The notes under the pieces are model-generated. The model made no database searches and was not told the DNA's origin. It saw only the letters and a list, made by a program, of their open reading frames with translations. DNA of 64,000 nt from Natronospira bacteriovora. Lineage in GTDB: Bacteria; Pseudomonadota; Gammaproteobacteria; Natronospirales; Natronospiraceae. A program made the position numbers and the translations under genes. How positions within the stretch are numbered: position 1 is the first letter of the stretch; the number at the start of each line of letters is the position of its first letter. Of this stretch, positions 25,209-34,441 are shown in pieces. The stretch covers positions 62,001 through 126,000 of the forward strand of contig NZ_JAVDDT010000005.1 in assembly GCF_030848495.1 (NCBI RefSeq), in the 5' to 3' direction.

Positions 25209-26365
25209 TGGGCGACCGTCAGCAGCATCCAGCAGCTGGTGAATCGACCACTTTCGGGCACGAAGCACAGAATGCGTTCGCCCGGCTTCAGTTCTCCACT
25301 GCCCGCCAGCTCTTCCAGCATGATGAAAATGGAGGCTGCACCGGTGTTGCCCCGGCTGGCGAGGTTGGTGAACCAGCGTTCTTCCGGAATGGGCATGCCA
25401 ATACGCTCGAGACCGGCCATCAGTGGCTTGCGGAAATACTCGGAGGACATATGGGGCAGGAACCAGTCCACCTCGGCAACATCGAGGCCCCGGCGGCGGC
25501 ACACCCGCGGCAGGCTGTCGTCGATGGTCTTTCGCACCACCTGGTCATTGAGCAGGCGCACATCCTGCTTTACCACCATGACCGAGTCTTCGGCCAGGGC
25601 CGCGGCGCCATCAAACTCCCGCCAGCCGCGCAGGCGGCCACTGGCGTCCCGCTCGGCACCGGCATACATGCAGGTTTCCATGTCACCCGCGTGACTGACG
25701 CTGTCAATCCAGTCAATCCAGAGATTGACCGGGCCATTACCCGGCTGATCCGACAGCAGCATGGCGCCGGCACCGTCGGACAGCATCCAGCGCAGGAACT
25801 CCTTCTCGAAAGCCAGTTCCGGTCGCCGCTCCAACTCGTCCTCGGCGGCGCGGGCCTCGGCCTCACCCATGAAGTGGGCGGCGCGCATCATCAGCGAAGA
25901 GGTTTCCGAACCGGTGGCCACGGCCTGATGCGCCTCGCCGGCCTTGACGGCCAGCCACGCCTGCTTGAGGGCCAGAATGCCGGCACTGCAAATGCCGCTG
26001 GTGGACACGGTTTCACAGGGCGGCGCCCCGAGTTCCCCGTGCACCATGACGGCATGGGAGGGCATGAGCTGATCGGCCATGCTGGTGCCGCAGGCCAGCA
26101 GATCCATGGCGGCCGCATCGAACTGGCCACCCTGCAGCCGGCGCACGGCTTCGGCCGTCAACTGGGCATTGTTGTAGCGGGCCTGACCGGTTTCCGGATC
26201 CAGCACGTAATGACGCTGGCGGATGCCGTTCTGGCGGAGAATCACCCGGCGTGCCCTTGAGGGCCGGTCGCCGACCTGTCCCAGCACGGATTCCATATGC
26301 TCGTTGGCCACGGGCTCACCCGGCATGAACCGACTGAGACTGGTAATACAGACCCTATTCCCCAT
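25205..26365 (-). CDS. darB: DarB-like ketosynthase III (dialkylresorcinol synthesis)
   Basis: A 386-aa FabH-like condensing enzyme. The Cys-His-Asn triad is Cys126 (TSGICSAG), His305 (FLPHMSS) and Asn340 (RGNTGAAS). The N-terminal pattern SRFMPGEPVANEHMESVLG, RPSRARRVILRQNGI and RQRHYVLD is characteristic of the DarB family. DarB joins two beta-ketoacyl chains into the ring that becomes a 2,5-dialkylresorcinol. ATG at 26365 gives the family N-terminus and overlaps darA by 11 bp. Confidence 0.9.
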   Translation of the reverse strand: MGNRVCITSLSRFMPGEPVANEHMESVLGQVGDRPSRARRVILRQNGIRQRHYVLDPETGQARYNNAQLTAEAVRRLQGGQFDAAAMDLLACGTSMADQLMPSHAVMVHGELGAPPCETVSTSGICSAGILALKQAWLAVKAGEAHQAVATGSETSSLMMRAAHFMGEAEARAAEDELERRPELAFEKEFLRWMLSDGAGAMLLSDQPGNGPVNLWIDWIDSVSHAGDMETCMYAGAERDASGRLRGWREFDGAAALAEDSVMVVKQDVRLLNDQVVRKTIDDSLPRVCRRRGLDVAEVDWFLPHMSSEYFRKPLMAGLERIGMPIPEERWFTNLASRGNTGAASIFIMLEELAGSGELKPGERILCFVPESGRFTSCWMLLTVAQ

Positions 26366-27308
26366 GAAAGGCTTCCATTCGTTCGCGTCCGGCACCGGAT
26401 GGTGCCTCGAAATACCGTTGTCTTTCTTCCAGGCGCCGTGCCAACAGAGGCCTGGCAATCCTTTGCAGCAGCAGACTGACCGGCACGACGGTTATGATCA
26501 TGGCCACCAGAAATACCATATAAAGGTACAGAACGGGGCGGCGGCGGCGCTGGCCCTGACGGCCCACTGCCCTCAGCAGCTTGCCCCAGAGGTAAAAGCT
26601 GCGGTGACCGATGCGCTCGCTGATGATGAAACGGCGATCCACCGGTGCGGCAAGCAGCCCCGTCAGCATGGACTGCCCCGCGCGCTCGACATCCCGGGCC
26701 AGGCCGTCGACCAGGGCGTGACCGAAGCGGGCCATGCCCCGAATCTGATGCTCGCGCAGGCCAGCCGGTGGCAACCAGCCATCCGCCCGGCCCTGATCGC
26801 CGCTCAACAGCCAGCGCGGCGTGGTGATGAAGGTGGCCAGGGGCGGCCCCGGATCCACCACGGCCACGTGGTCAGTCAGCCGGGCACCGGCCTCTGCCAG
26901 CAGACCCTTGACCTTTTCCTGGGCGGTCAGCCACATGTTGCGGCAGGCGGTAACGGTCACCACCGGCGTATCGCGCAGCAGGCGCCGGCCCTGGTCCGAC
27001 TTGAGAAAGCCGGTCACCGGCGGACAGGGAGAAAGAAACCACACCTGATAGACGAGAATGACCAGGTCAAAATCCTCGTGCGGCAGATCCAGCTCATCCA
27101 TGGGCGGCGGATCCAGGTGCACCGACTCGGGGAATACATCGAGAAAACGAGTCACCGTCCAGGGAAAGGGATAATCCATGCGCGGCCGCAGGCGGGCGTG
27201 AACCACCTCAACCCCATCCGCCGCTTCCAGCGGCGCCACCATGGAACGGGCCACCCGCTCGGTCTGGCCACTCTGTGACCAGTAGACTGTCAGTACCCGC
27301 TTGCTCAT
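26355..27308 (-). CDS. darA: DarA-like dialkylresorcinol-forming enzyme
   Basis: A 317-aa protein with a flavodoxin-like N-terminus (VLTVYWSQSGQTERVARSMV) and the DarA-type motifs YPFPWTVTRFLDVFPE and VYQVWFLSPCPPV...FLKSDQGRRLL. It has a hydrophobic C-terminal segment (VLYLYMVFLVAMIITVVPVS) and so is probably membrane-associated. With DarB it converts condensed beta-ketoacyl chains to the aromatic dialkylresorcinol. It heads the dar operon behind a promoter with a consensus -10 box and a perfect palindrome. Confidence 0.87.
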   Translation of the reverse strand: MSKRVLTVYWSQSGQTERVARSMVAPLEAADGVEVVHARLRPRMDYPFPWTVTRFLDVFPESVHLDPPPMDELDLPHEDFDLVILVYQVWFLSPCPPVTGFLKSDQGRRLLRDTPVVTVTACRNMWLTAQEKVKGLLAEAGARLTDHVAVVDPGPPLATFITTPRWLLSGDQGRADGWLPPAGLREHQIRGMARFGHALVDGLARDVERAGQSMLTGLLAAPVDRRFIISERIGHRSFYLWGKLLRAVGRQGQRRRRPVLYLYMVFLVAMIITVVPVSLLLQRIARPLLARRLEERQRYFEAPSGAGRERMEAFHGE

Positions 27309-27361
27309 TCGCCGTGCAACTCCACCATGCCCACCTATCGGCCCCATCAGGACGGCAAGGG

Positions 27362-27396
27362 ATTATAAGTTAAACTGCCGCGGTTTCGCGAAACCG
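27362..27396 (-). promoter_or_regulatory. Candidate darA promoter and operator
   Basis: On the minus strand TATAAT (27367-27362) is a consensus -10 box. The -35 position is covered by the perfect 16-bp palindrome CGGTTTCGCGAAACCG (27381-27396). The expected transcript start is near 27355, about 47 bases before the darA ATG. The arrangement is that of a repressor operator over the -35 box and resembles the one before apeE, though the palindrome sequence differs. Confidence 0.55.
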
Positions 27397-27509
27397 GCCG
27401 GGCGGCGCACCGACGGTCCGGCGAAGGGAGTCTACGCCAGCGCAGGTGCGCTCCCTACCCTCCACACGGGGGGTGTGACCAATCCAATGGTGATAGGAAG
27501 ATAGCCAGC

Positions 27510-28349
27510 ATGCGACCACCCCTGCTGCTCACCCTGACCCTGCTGCTGACACTTTCACCCGAGTTGCTTCGGGCCGAGGGGGTCATGGAAGACGATGAAC
27601 GCGGCACCCTCGAGTACGGCATCGGCCTGACGCACCTGAACTTCCCCCATTATCCCGGGGCCGATCAGCGACATGCGGTCACCCTGCCCTTTCCCTTCCT
27701 GACCTATTACAGCGATCGCCTGGACGTGGACGGCAGCAGCATTCGCGGGCTTTTCTGGGAGCACGAGGCCTGGAGCCTCGACATCAGTACCGGCGGCGCC
27801 TTGCGCGTGGACGCGGACGATAACGAGGCCCGCGAGGACATGCCGGGACTCGGCTGGCTGGCCGAGGTTGGCCCGGCCCTGCGGTATGCGCCGGAATGGG
27901 CGCAACGCAGCCCGGACTGGCAGTACCGAATCTCCCTGCCCCTGCGCCAGGCCATTGAGCTGGACGGCACCAGCCTGAGCCGAAAGGGCTGGCTGCTGGC
28001 GCCTAACCTCCACGTCAAACGAGACTTTCACGGCGCCAACCATCGCTGGGAGTTCCAGACCCGGATCGGATTGCGTTTTGGCTCGCGCGATTACCACGAA
28101 CATTTCTACGGTGTCGGTGAGGCATTCGAAACGACTGAGCGCCCCGCCTACCAGGCCAGCGAAGGATTGACCGCCTATACCCTTTCAATGGGCCTTGCCT
28201 GGCGCTGGCAGCAATGGTGGCTGGGTGGCTTCGTTCAGTACAGCGACTTCAGTGACGGCATCATCAGTGACAGCCCCCTGATGCGTGATACCCGGCAGGC
28301 GGCCTTCGGTCTTTCCGGCGCCTGGATTCTGGGTCAGAGGCGCCTGTGA
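27510..28349 (+). CDS. MipA/OmpV-family outer-membrane protein
   Basis: A 279-aa protein with a signal peptide (MRPPLLLTLTLLLTLSPELLRAE) and alternating beta-strands (EYGIGLTHLNFPHYPGADQR, TLPFPFLTYYSDRL, AYTLSMGLAWRWQQWWLGGF). The YPG(A/S)DQ...P.PF..Y pattern and strand-rich C-terminus fit MipA/OmpV, a beta-barrel family. It is divergent from the dar operon and overlaps the next gene by 4 bp. Its nearness to the pigment genes may mean the barrel helps place the lipid in the outer membrane, but this is inference. Confidence 0.85.
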   Translation: MRPPLLLTLTLLLTLSPELLRAEGVMEDDERGTLEYGIGLTHLNFPHYPGADQRHAVTLPFPFLTYYSDRLDVDGSSIRGLFWEHEAWSLDISTGGALRVDADDNEAREDMPGLGWLAEVGPALRYAPEWAQRSPDWQYRISLPLRQAIELDGTSLSRKGWLLAPNLHVKRDFHGANHRWEFQTRIGLRFGSRDYHEHFYGVGEAFETTERPAYQASEGLTAYTLSMGLAWRWQQWWLGGFVQYSDFSDGIISDSPLMRDTRQAAFGLSGAWILGQRRL

Positions 28350-29101
28350 AACCGTTGGAGATACTGCATCACGACCAATGGCTGGTGGCCGTCAACAAGC
28401 CACCCGGCATGCTGGTGCACCGCAGTCACCTGTCCCGGGAACGCCACGTGATTCTCCAGCGGTTACGCGATCAGCTTGGTCAACGCCTGTATCCGGTACA
28501 CCGCCTGGACCGGGCCACCTCCGGCGTCCTGCTGTTCGCGCTGGATCCGAAGACCGCCAACAGCCTGACGACAACCTTTGGCGAAGGCCGGGCAGACAAA
28601 GCCTATCTGGCCGTCGTTCGAGGCTGGCCGGAGCCGGAGACAGGCCACATCGACCGCCCCGTCAGGGACGATGCGCGGGAGAGCCACCGCGAAGCCCGTA
28701 CCGACTATCGCCGCCTGGCTTTGGTGGAAATGCCCTTCAGCAATCGCCGTCATGACACATCCCGTTATGCCCTGATGCAGCTTGAGCCTGAAACAGGACG
28801 ACGCCATCAGTTGCGTATCCACATGGAACGCATCGCACATCCCATCATCGGCGATACCACCCATGGCGATGGGGAACACAATCGCCTGTTTCGCCAGCAC
28901 CTTGACTGTCATCGCCTGCTGCTGCATGCCAGCGCCCTGACCCTGGCCCACCCGGTCGAACAGGACAAGACACTGGCGCTGCAGGCCCCACTTCGGGGAG
29001 AATTCAGCGATGTCATTCAGACACTGGGCTGGCGGGATGCCCTGACCAAGGCCTTTGCGGGCCTGTCTGTTCACCAACACCATCAAGCGGGAAACATTTG
29101 A
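28346..29101 (+). CDS. truC: tRNA pseudouridine synthase, TruC-like
   Basis: A 251-aa RluA-family pseudouridine synthase. The catalytic Asp is in VHRLDRATSGVLLFAL, followed by KAYLAVVRGWPE and the ETGRRHQLRIHM motif. The size and the short N-terminus without an S4 domain fit TruC, which modifies U65 of tRNAs. The start is a GTG overlapping the MipA stop. It is an odd neighbour for a pigment cluster and may simply share the transcript. Confidence 0.88.
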   Translation: MKPLEILHHDQWLVAVNKPPGMLVHRSHLSRERHVILQRLRDQLGQRLYPVHRLDRATSGVLLFALDPKTANSLTTTFGEGRADKAYLAVVRGWPEPETGHIDRPVRDDARESHREARTDYRRLALVEMPFSNRRHDTSRYALMQLEPETGRRHQLRIHMERIAHPIIGDTTHGDGEHNRLFRQHLDCHRLLLHASALTLAHPVEQDKTLALQAPLRGEFSDVIQTLGWRDALTKAFAGLSVHQHHQAGNI

Positions 29102-29103
29102 TC

Positions 29104-30166
29104 ATGCTGAAAAACGGGGGAAGAATGCGCGCAGTTGAAGCCAAATCCAGGGCCCAGTTCCTGGCCTTCGGTCCCTTCGCATTCCAGGCCGCGGCCACCA
29201 TGCTGGAGACCGGCCTGTTGAAGGCACTGGATGACGCCGGCGAGAACGGCCTTGATGAAGAAACGCTGTCGGAACGCAGTGGAGTCTCCAGCTACGGGGT
29301 CTCCGTGCTCTTCGACCTGGCGGCCAATCTCGACATCGTCGAAAAACGGGAGGGGGTCTGGCATGTGGGCCCGGTGGGGCATTTCCTCCTGCATGACGAG
29401 ATGACGAGAGTGAACATGAACTTCACGCGCGATGTCTGCTACGACGCCCTTGCCCATCTGCCTGAAGCCATCCGTGAACAGAAGCCCGCCGGGCTCAAGG
29501 CGCTGGGTGACTGGGACACCGTCTATGAAGGCCTGACCCGGCTTCCGGAACCGGCCCGCAGGAGCTGGTTCGAGTTCGACCACTTCTACTCCGACCGGGT
29601 CTTCGACCAACTGCTGAAGATCGTCTTCGACCAGCCGGTCAGGCACCTGCTGGACGTGGGCGGCAACACCGGCAAGTGGGCCCTCAAATGCCTCAATCAT
29701 TGCCCGGACGTAAAGCTCACCCTGATGGACCTGCCCCCCCAGCTGGAGAAGGCCAGGGAAAACATCAATGCCGCCGGTTTCAACGGCCGCGCCAGCTACC
29801 ATGCCGCCAATCTGCTGGATGAAAGCACTCGATTCCCGGAAGGCCCTGACACCCTCTGGATGAGCCAGTTCCTGGACTGCTTTTCGGAAGACGAGATTGT
29901 CAGCATCCTGCGACGGGCCGGCGAGATCATGAACGAGGACAGCCGCCTGTTCATCGTTGAGCTTTTCCCCGACCGCCAGCCCTTCGATGCGGCCCGCTTC
30001 AGCCTGGATGCCACCTCGCTTTACTTCACCTGCATCGCCAACGGCAACAGCCGCATGTATCACTATGACCGTTTCATGGCTCTGGTCGACAAGGCCGGTC
30101 TGCGGGTGGAGCAGGAACAGGACCTGCCGGCGGGGGGGCATACGGTGTTGACCTGCCGCCGGGTCT

Positions 30167-30168
<2 letters not shown>
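29104..30168 (+). CDS. SAM-dependent O-methyltransferase-like protein
   Basis: A 354-aa class I methyltransferase of the acetylserotonin-type layout. An N-terminal helical/winged-helix part (AFGPFAFQAAATMLETGLLKAL) is followed by the SAM-binding motif LLDVGGNTGKWALKCL, LMDLPPQLEKAR and DTLWMSQFLDCFSEDEIVSIL. ATG at 29125 after GGGGGAAG is an alternative start. It lies 2 bp after truC. Methyltransferases occur in many aryl polyene and flexirubin clusters, where they methylate the aryl ring or its hydroxyl; that is the likely role here. Confidence 0.82.
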
Positions 30169-30390
<222 letters not shown>

Positions 30391-30399
30391 AATTGACAC

Positions 30400-30426
30400 A
30401 AAAAAAGCGGCCCCGAAGGGCCGCTT
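30400..30426 (-). terminator. Intrinsic terminator after the S9 peptidase gene
   Basis: Read on the minus strand, AAGCGGCC then CTTCGG then GGCCGCTT forms a strong stem with a TTCG-type loop, followed by seven T. It lies 34 bp after the stop of the S9 peptidase gene. In plus orientation it has no T-run, so it serves the minus-strand gene. Confidence 0.85.
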
Positions 30427-30459
30427 CTCGTGCTGCCTGCCGGCAGACACCTGCATTGA

Positions 30460-32895
30460 TCATTCCGCGGCCTTGACGAACTCCTCCAGCCATTCCAGCT
30501 GCTCATGCAACATGTGCAGCACTGACTCCCGGGCACGGTAGCCATGGGACTCTTCCGGCAGCATGACCAGACGGGCCGTGCCGCCAAGCCCGCGCAGGGC
30601 CTCGAAGAGGCGCTCCGACTGCATGGGGAAGGTACCGGAGTTGTTATCCTCGGCCCCATGAATCAGCAGGATCGGCCGGTCGAGCTGATCGGCGGCAAAG
30701 AAGGGTGACATGCGGATATACAGATCCGTGTCATCCCAGATGGTGCGCTGTTCGCGCTGGAAGCCGAAGGGCGTCAGTGTGCGGTTGAAGGCGCCACTGC
30801 GGGCAATCCCGGCCTGGAAGGTGTCCGAATGGGCCAGCACATTGGCGGTCATGAAGGCGCCATAGGAATGCCCGCCCAGGGCGACCCGATTGGGATCGGT
30901 GACACCGCGCTCGACACCGGCCTGCACGGCCGCCTTGCCGTTCATGACCAGCTGTTCGATGAAGGTGTCATTGGGCTCCTTGTCACCCTCGCCCACCACC
31001 GGCATGGTGGCACGATCCAGCACGGCATAACCCTGGGTCAGGGCAAAGTGCGGCCCCCAGTAGCTCAGACGATTGAACTGGTAGGGCGAGCCCTGGATCT
31101 GGCCGGCGGCATCGGCACTGCGGTATTCCCGCGGATAGGCCCAGACCAGGGTTGGCAACGGGCCATCCGTTTCCGGGTCATAGCCGGCCGGCAGATACAT
31201 CTGGGCCGACATGGGTAGACCGTCTTCCCGCTCATAGGTGATCAGTTCCCGGCTCACGCCCTTGAGTTCCGGCATGGGGTGAGGGAAGTCGGTCAGACGC
31301 CCCTTGCTGTCACTGGACAGATCCCGCCAGTAATAATTGGGCGGCGTGTCCACCGACTCGCGGCGCGTGAGCACCACCGGCGCATCGACGTCCAGCGCCG
31401 TCACCACGCGCTCGAACCAGGGCGACTCGGAACGCCACAGCCGTTCGGTTTCCAGGCTGTCCAGATTGAAATGATTCAGGAAGGGACGATCCCCTTCGTC
31501 CGAGGCACCATCACCCGCCATCAGCAGGCCGCCGTCGGCCAGCAGCAGGGCCCGATGACCGCTTTTGGTAGTACGCATCAGGGGCTGGCCGGGGTCGTTG
31601 TAGCGATCCTCCCAGGAACGTTCCCAGAGGCGGACGGGATCCGCGCCCGGCTGATCCGGCGCCACCCGCCAGACGGTTTCGGCGCGGTTGTTGTACCAGC
31701 GCTCGAGCACCAGCGCCGTCTCCCCGTCACCGAAACGGATACCGCGGAAGCGGTCGCCCAGTTCGGCCAGTTGGACAGGCTCGCCGTCAAACGGGGCCTC
31801 CAGCAGATAGAGGCGTTCGCGAACCTCCACTTCCTCGCGGGGATCACCGCCATCCTGGGCCTCGGCCCAGAACAGAGTGGCCGGCGCATCACTGCGCCAG
31901 CTGACCGAACGCGGGCCGGTCACGGTGGCATCAAAGGCAATCGGCAGATCGTCGGCCAGATCCCGATCCACCACCCGGTGGACGGCTGCACCGTCCGCAT
32001 CCAGCACATCAACGGTGCGGGCAAACCGGAAGAAGGGCACGGAATAGGACCAGGGACTGCGCAGGCGCTCCACCAGCAGGTAGTTGCCGTCCGGAGACGC
32101 CGAGAAATCGGAAAGAATCCCCTCGGTCAACACCGTCTGGCGACCGTTCAGGCTGACCCGCACCAGCTCGCCATGGAAATAGTATTCGAAGAGGGCCTCG
32201 TCGTGGCTGTTCTGGAGCAGATCCTGATAGGTTCGTGCGGGCGCCGCGCGCCCGCGATTCTCCTGCACCACGGGACCGGCCGGCACCGGGCTGCGCTCCG
32301 GCGCGGCGCCCTTGCCGGGCACCACGCGCCGGACCAGCAGGCTTTCACTGTCCGGGCCCCAGACATAAGGGGAACCCCGATATGTGGCATTGACGTCCAG
32401 CCCGCGCAGTTCGCGTGCTTCGGCGCTTTCCACGTCCACCAGCCAGAGGGAGATACGGTCGTCCTCCACCCGGGTGAAAGCGATATGGCGCCCATCAGGC
32501 GCAAAACTCACATCCCGGATTCGTGTATCGGCGGGCAGCCCGCTGACCGCCTGGCGAGTCCCCTCATCCACCGACTTCAGCACCAGACCGGTGAAATAGT
32601 TGGGCCGGCTGGGCCCGTGATTGTCGGGATTGAAACGGATGCCGGCGAGCCGCTTCTCCGGTTCGGCCAGATCGGCAATGGTGCGCAGTGGCGGGCGCTC
32701 CATCAGCAACATCTGGTCGCGACGCGGACTCAGGCTCAGGGCCGGTGTCAGAGGCGCGTCCACCAGATCGATGATGGACTGGGGCGGCTCCTGGTAGGCG
32801 CTGACCTCAGCCGCCTGCAGGGACTGAAGTGCGGTCAGACTGGTGGCCGCGAGGCCCAGGCCCGCGAGTATGGCAGTGGAAAATTTCAGCTTCAT
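30460..32895 (-). CDS. Exported S9-family serine peptidase (prolyl oligopeptidase/acylaminoacyl-peptidase type)
   Basis: An 811-aa protein with a signal peptide (MKLKFSTAILAGLGLAATSL). An N-terminal beta-propeller (residues ~60-560, with WD40-like strands such as ISLWLVDVESAEARELRGL) precedes an alpha/beta-hydrolase domain. The triad is Ser677 in GGHSYGA, Asp750 in HGAEDNN and His784 in EESHGYR. It cleaves short peptides, probably in the periplasm. ATG at 32895 follows AAGGAG. An open frame continuing upstream to 33279 crosses the rhomboid gene and is not used. Confidence 0.9.
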   Translation of the reverse strand: MKLKFSTAILAGLGLAATSLTALQSLQAAEVSAYQEPPQSIIDLVDAPLTPALSLSPRRDQMLLMERPPLRTIADLAEPEKRLAGIRFNPDNHGPSRPNYFTGLVLKSVDEGTRQAVSGLPADTRIRDVSFAPDGRHIAFTRVEDDRISLWLVDVESAEARELRGLDVNATYRGSPYVWGPDSESLLVRRVVPGKGAAPERSPVPAGPVVQENRGRAAPARTYQDLLQNSHDEALFEYYFHGELVRVSLNGRQTVLTEGILSDFSASPDGNYLLVERLRSPWSYSVPFFRFARTVDVLDADGAAVHRVVDRDLADDLPIAFDATVTGPRSVSWRSDAPATLFWAEAQDGGDPREEVEVRERLYLLEAPFDGEPVQLAELGDRFRGIRFGDGETALVLERWYNNRAETVWRVAPDQPGADPVRLWERSWEDRYNDPGQPLMRTTKSGHRALLLADGGLLMAGDGASDEGDRPFLNHFNLDSLETERLWRSESPWFERVVTALDVDAPVVLTRRESVDTPPNYYWRDLSSDSKGRLTDFPHPMPELKGVSRELITYEREDGLPMSAQMYLPAGYDPETDGPLPTLVWAYPREYRSADAAGQIQGSPYQFNRLSYWGPHFALTQGYAVLDRATMPVVGEGDKEPNDTFIEQLVMNGKAAVQAGVERGVTDPNRVALGGHSYGAFMTANVLAHSDTFQAGIARSGAFNRTLTPFGFQREQRTIWDDTDLYIRMSPFFAADQLDRPILLIHGAEDNNSGTFPMQSERLFEALRGLGGTARLVMLPEESHGYRARESVLHMLHEQLEWLEEFVKAAE

Positions 32896-32939
32896 TCTCA
32901 CTCCTTCCTTGACGACGACAAAAATGCCTTGAAGGCCCA

Positions 32940-33617
32940 CTAGCGGAACAGTCGAACCCCGGGGCGCTTGAAGAACAGGACCAGCACCATGCCGGCGACA
33001 AAGCCCCCGGCATGGGCACCGAAAGCCACACCCGCCTGATCGGCGGGGCTGGCCATGGATTGCAGCAGCTGAAAGGCAAACCACAGTCCCAGCATGAGCC
33101 AGGCCGGCACCCAGATGAAGAAGATGACGATATAGGGCATCAGCAGGCGGATCCAGGCGAAGGGGTGCAACATCAGATAGGCTCCCAGCACGCCGGAGAT
33201 GGCGCCACTGGCACCCACCATGGGTATGGTGGAGTCCGGCGCCATCAGGGCCTGGGTCAGGGCCGCGGCCATGCCGCACAGAAAATAGAACACGATGAAA
33301 CGCCCATGCCCCATGGAATCTTCGATGTTGTTGGCGAAGACGTAGAGAAACATCATGTTACCGATCAGATGCAGCAGCCCCCCATGCAGAAACATGGAGG
33401 TGAACAGGCTCAGCACGGGGGGAATGAGAAGGTCCGGATGGCCAAAGGGCGCCTGAAACAGCGCCCTGGGGATCAGGCCAAACTGGGTGACGCTGGCGCG
33501 AAACCCCGCCTCTGGTAGAGACAACTGCCACAGAAACACCAGCACGCAACTGATCAGAAACACCCAGGTGACGACGGGGGTGCGGTGGCTCGGATTGTTG
33601 TCACCAATCGGTATCAC
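32940..33617 (-). CDS. Rhomboid-family intramembrane serine protease
   Basis: A 225-aa polytopic protein. Catalytic Ser138 is in GASGAISG and His202 in GAHAGGFVAG. MFLHGGLLHLIGNMMFLYVF is the conserved oxyanion/His-loop helix of rhomboids. It cuts transmembrane substrates within the inner membrane. The gene ends 44 bp before the S9 peptidase start and is probably co-transcribed with it. Confidence 0.92.
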   Translation of the reverse strand: MIPIGDNNPSHRTPVVTWVFLISCVLVFLWQLSLPEAGFRASVTQFGLIPRALFQAPFGHPDLLIPPVLSLFTSMFLHGGLLHLIGNMMFLYVFANNIEDSMGHGRFIVFYFLCGMAAALTQALMAPDSTIPMVGASGAISGVLGAYLMLHPFAWIRLLMPYIVIFFIWVPAWLMLGLWFAFQLLQSMASPADQAGVAFGAHAGGFVAGMVLVLFFKRPGVRLFR

Positions 33618-33720
33618 GCCGTATCAGCCACTGGGTGTCAGGTTCACCCCCGGGCATCGGGGCCGGGGAATCGGATGAATCAGAGCTTTCGAATGTCTTG
33701 TGACCACAGGCGGGCGGATT

Positions 33721-34347
33721 CTATCCCCCGGTTTTCATCCACCGCCGGAACTGCAGCACCAGCCAGTGGCCCGGAAAGTACAGCACCAGGGGGTAGGCCA
33801 GGATCAGGACAAGCACCCAGAGCGGATCGGGCATCCAGGTCTGCTCCACACCGAAGGGCTCCCACACCCAGTTCACGTTGCGAACGGGCTCGGTGAACAG
33901 CCAGGCCCCGACAACGGCCACGGCACCGATGCCGCACTGCAGCCAGGGCCCACGCCGGTCGTAGCCGACCCGCAGTATCAGCCATAGCAGAAATGGGGGC
34001 AGACCAAGGTGATACAGGGAGGTGGAGCGAGCCAGCAGACTCAGCTCATCCCCGAACATGTAGTTGGTGAAGCCTGTGGGGCTGTGCCCGCCCAGGGCCA
34101 GGCCAGTGAGGAAATCCAGGCCCCAGCCCAGACCCACGATAGTGACCACACCCACCTGGCTGGACAACAGCAGCCGATCACCACGCCAGATGGCGTACAA
34201 CACGATGAACTTGGCCATGTTGCAGAGCCAGAAGAAATTCTGCGGGCCCTGGTTGAAGAGGATCACCGTCACCCAGAACAACATCCAGAGGGTAAACAGC
34301 CATTGCGCGGCTCGGGGTATGTGGGGGACATTGGCGACCTGATGCAT
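33721..34347 (-). CDS. Polytopic membrane protein of unknown function
   Basis: A 208-aa protein with about six membrane spans (for example QWLFTLWMLFWVTVILFNQG, LLLSSQVGVVTIVGLGWGL, LPPFLLWLILRVGY, PLWVLVLILAYPLVLYF). ATG at 34347 follows GGGAG by 6 bases; the open frame begins 39 bases upstream. The spacing of aromatic and charged residues recalls YwaF/TIGR02206-like proteins, but the match is not certain. It is divergent from an SDR gene. Confidence 0.6.
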   Translation of the reverse strand: MHQVANVPHIPRAAQWLFTLWMLFWVTVILFNQGPQNFFWLCNMAKFIVLYAIWRGDRLLLSSQVGVVTIVGLGWGLDFLTGLALGGHSPTGFTNYMFGDELSLLARSTSLYHLGLPPFLLWLILRVGYDRRGPWLQCGIGAVAVVGAWLFTEPVRNVNWVWEPFGVEQTWMPDPLWVLVLILAYPLVLYFPGHWLVLQFRRWMKTGG

Positions 34348-34390
34348 GCTGCTCTCCCGCAACCTGAACCTCCGGGACCCGGGCATCCGT

Positions 34391-34396
34391 TATAAT
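34391..34396 (+). promoter_or_regulatory. Candidate -10 box of the SDR promoter
   Basis: A perfect TATAAT lies 46 bases before the ATG of the SDR gene, in the divergent gap. No good -35 box is seen at 17 bases; TGAACC at 34365-34370 is a weak candidate with long spacing. Confidence 0.4.
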
Positions 34397-34441
34397 TCCC
34401 GCCCTTTTCCGCTCATCATCATTTCAGGGGAGTCAGTCGCC

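Noticed and set aside
32896-33279. N-terminal extension of the S9 peptidase into the rhomboid gene
   Set aside because: The peptidase has a good ribosome-binding site and signal peptide at 32895, and the upstream part is another frame of the rhomboid gene.
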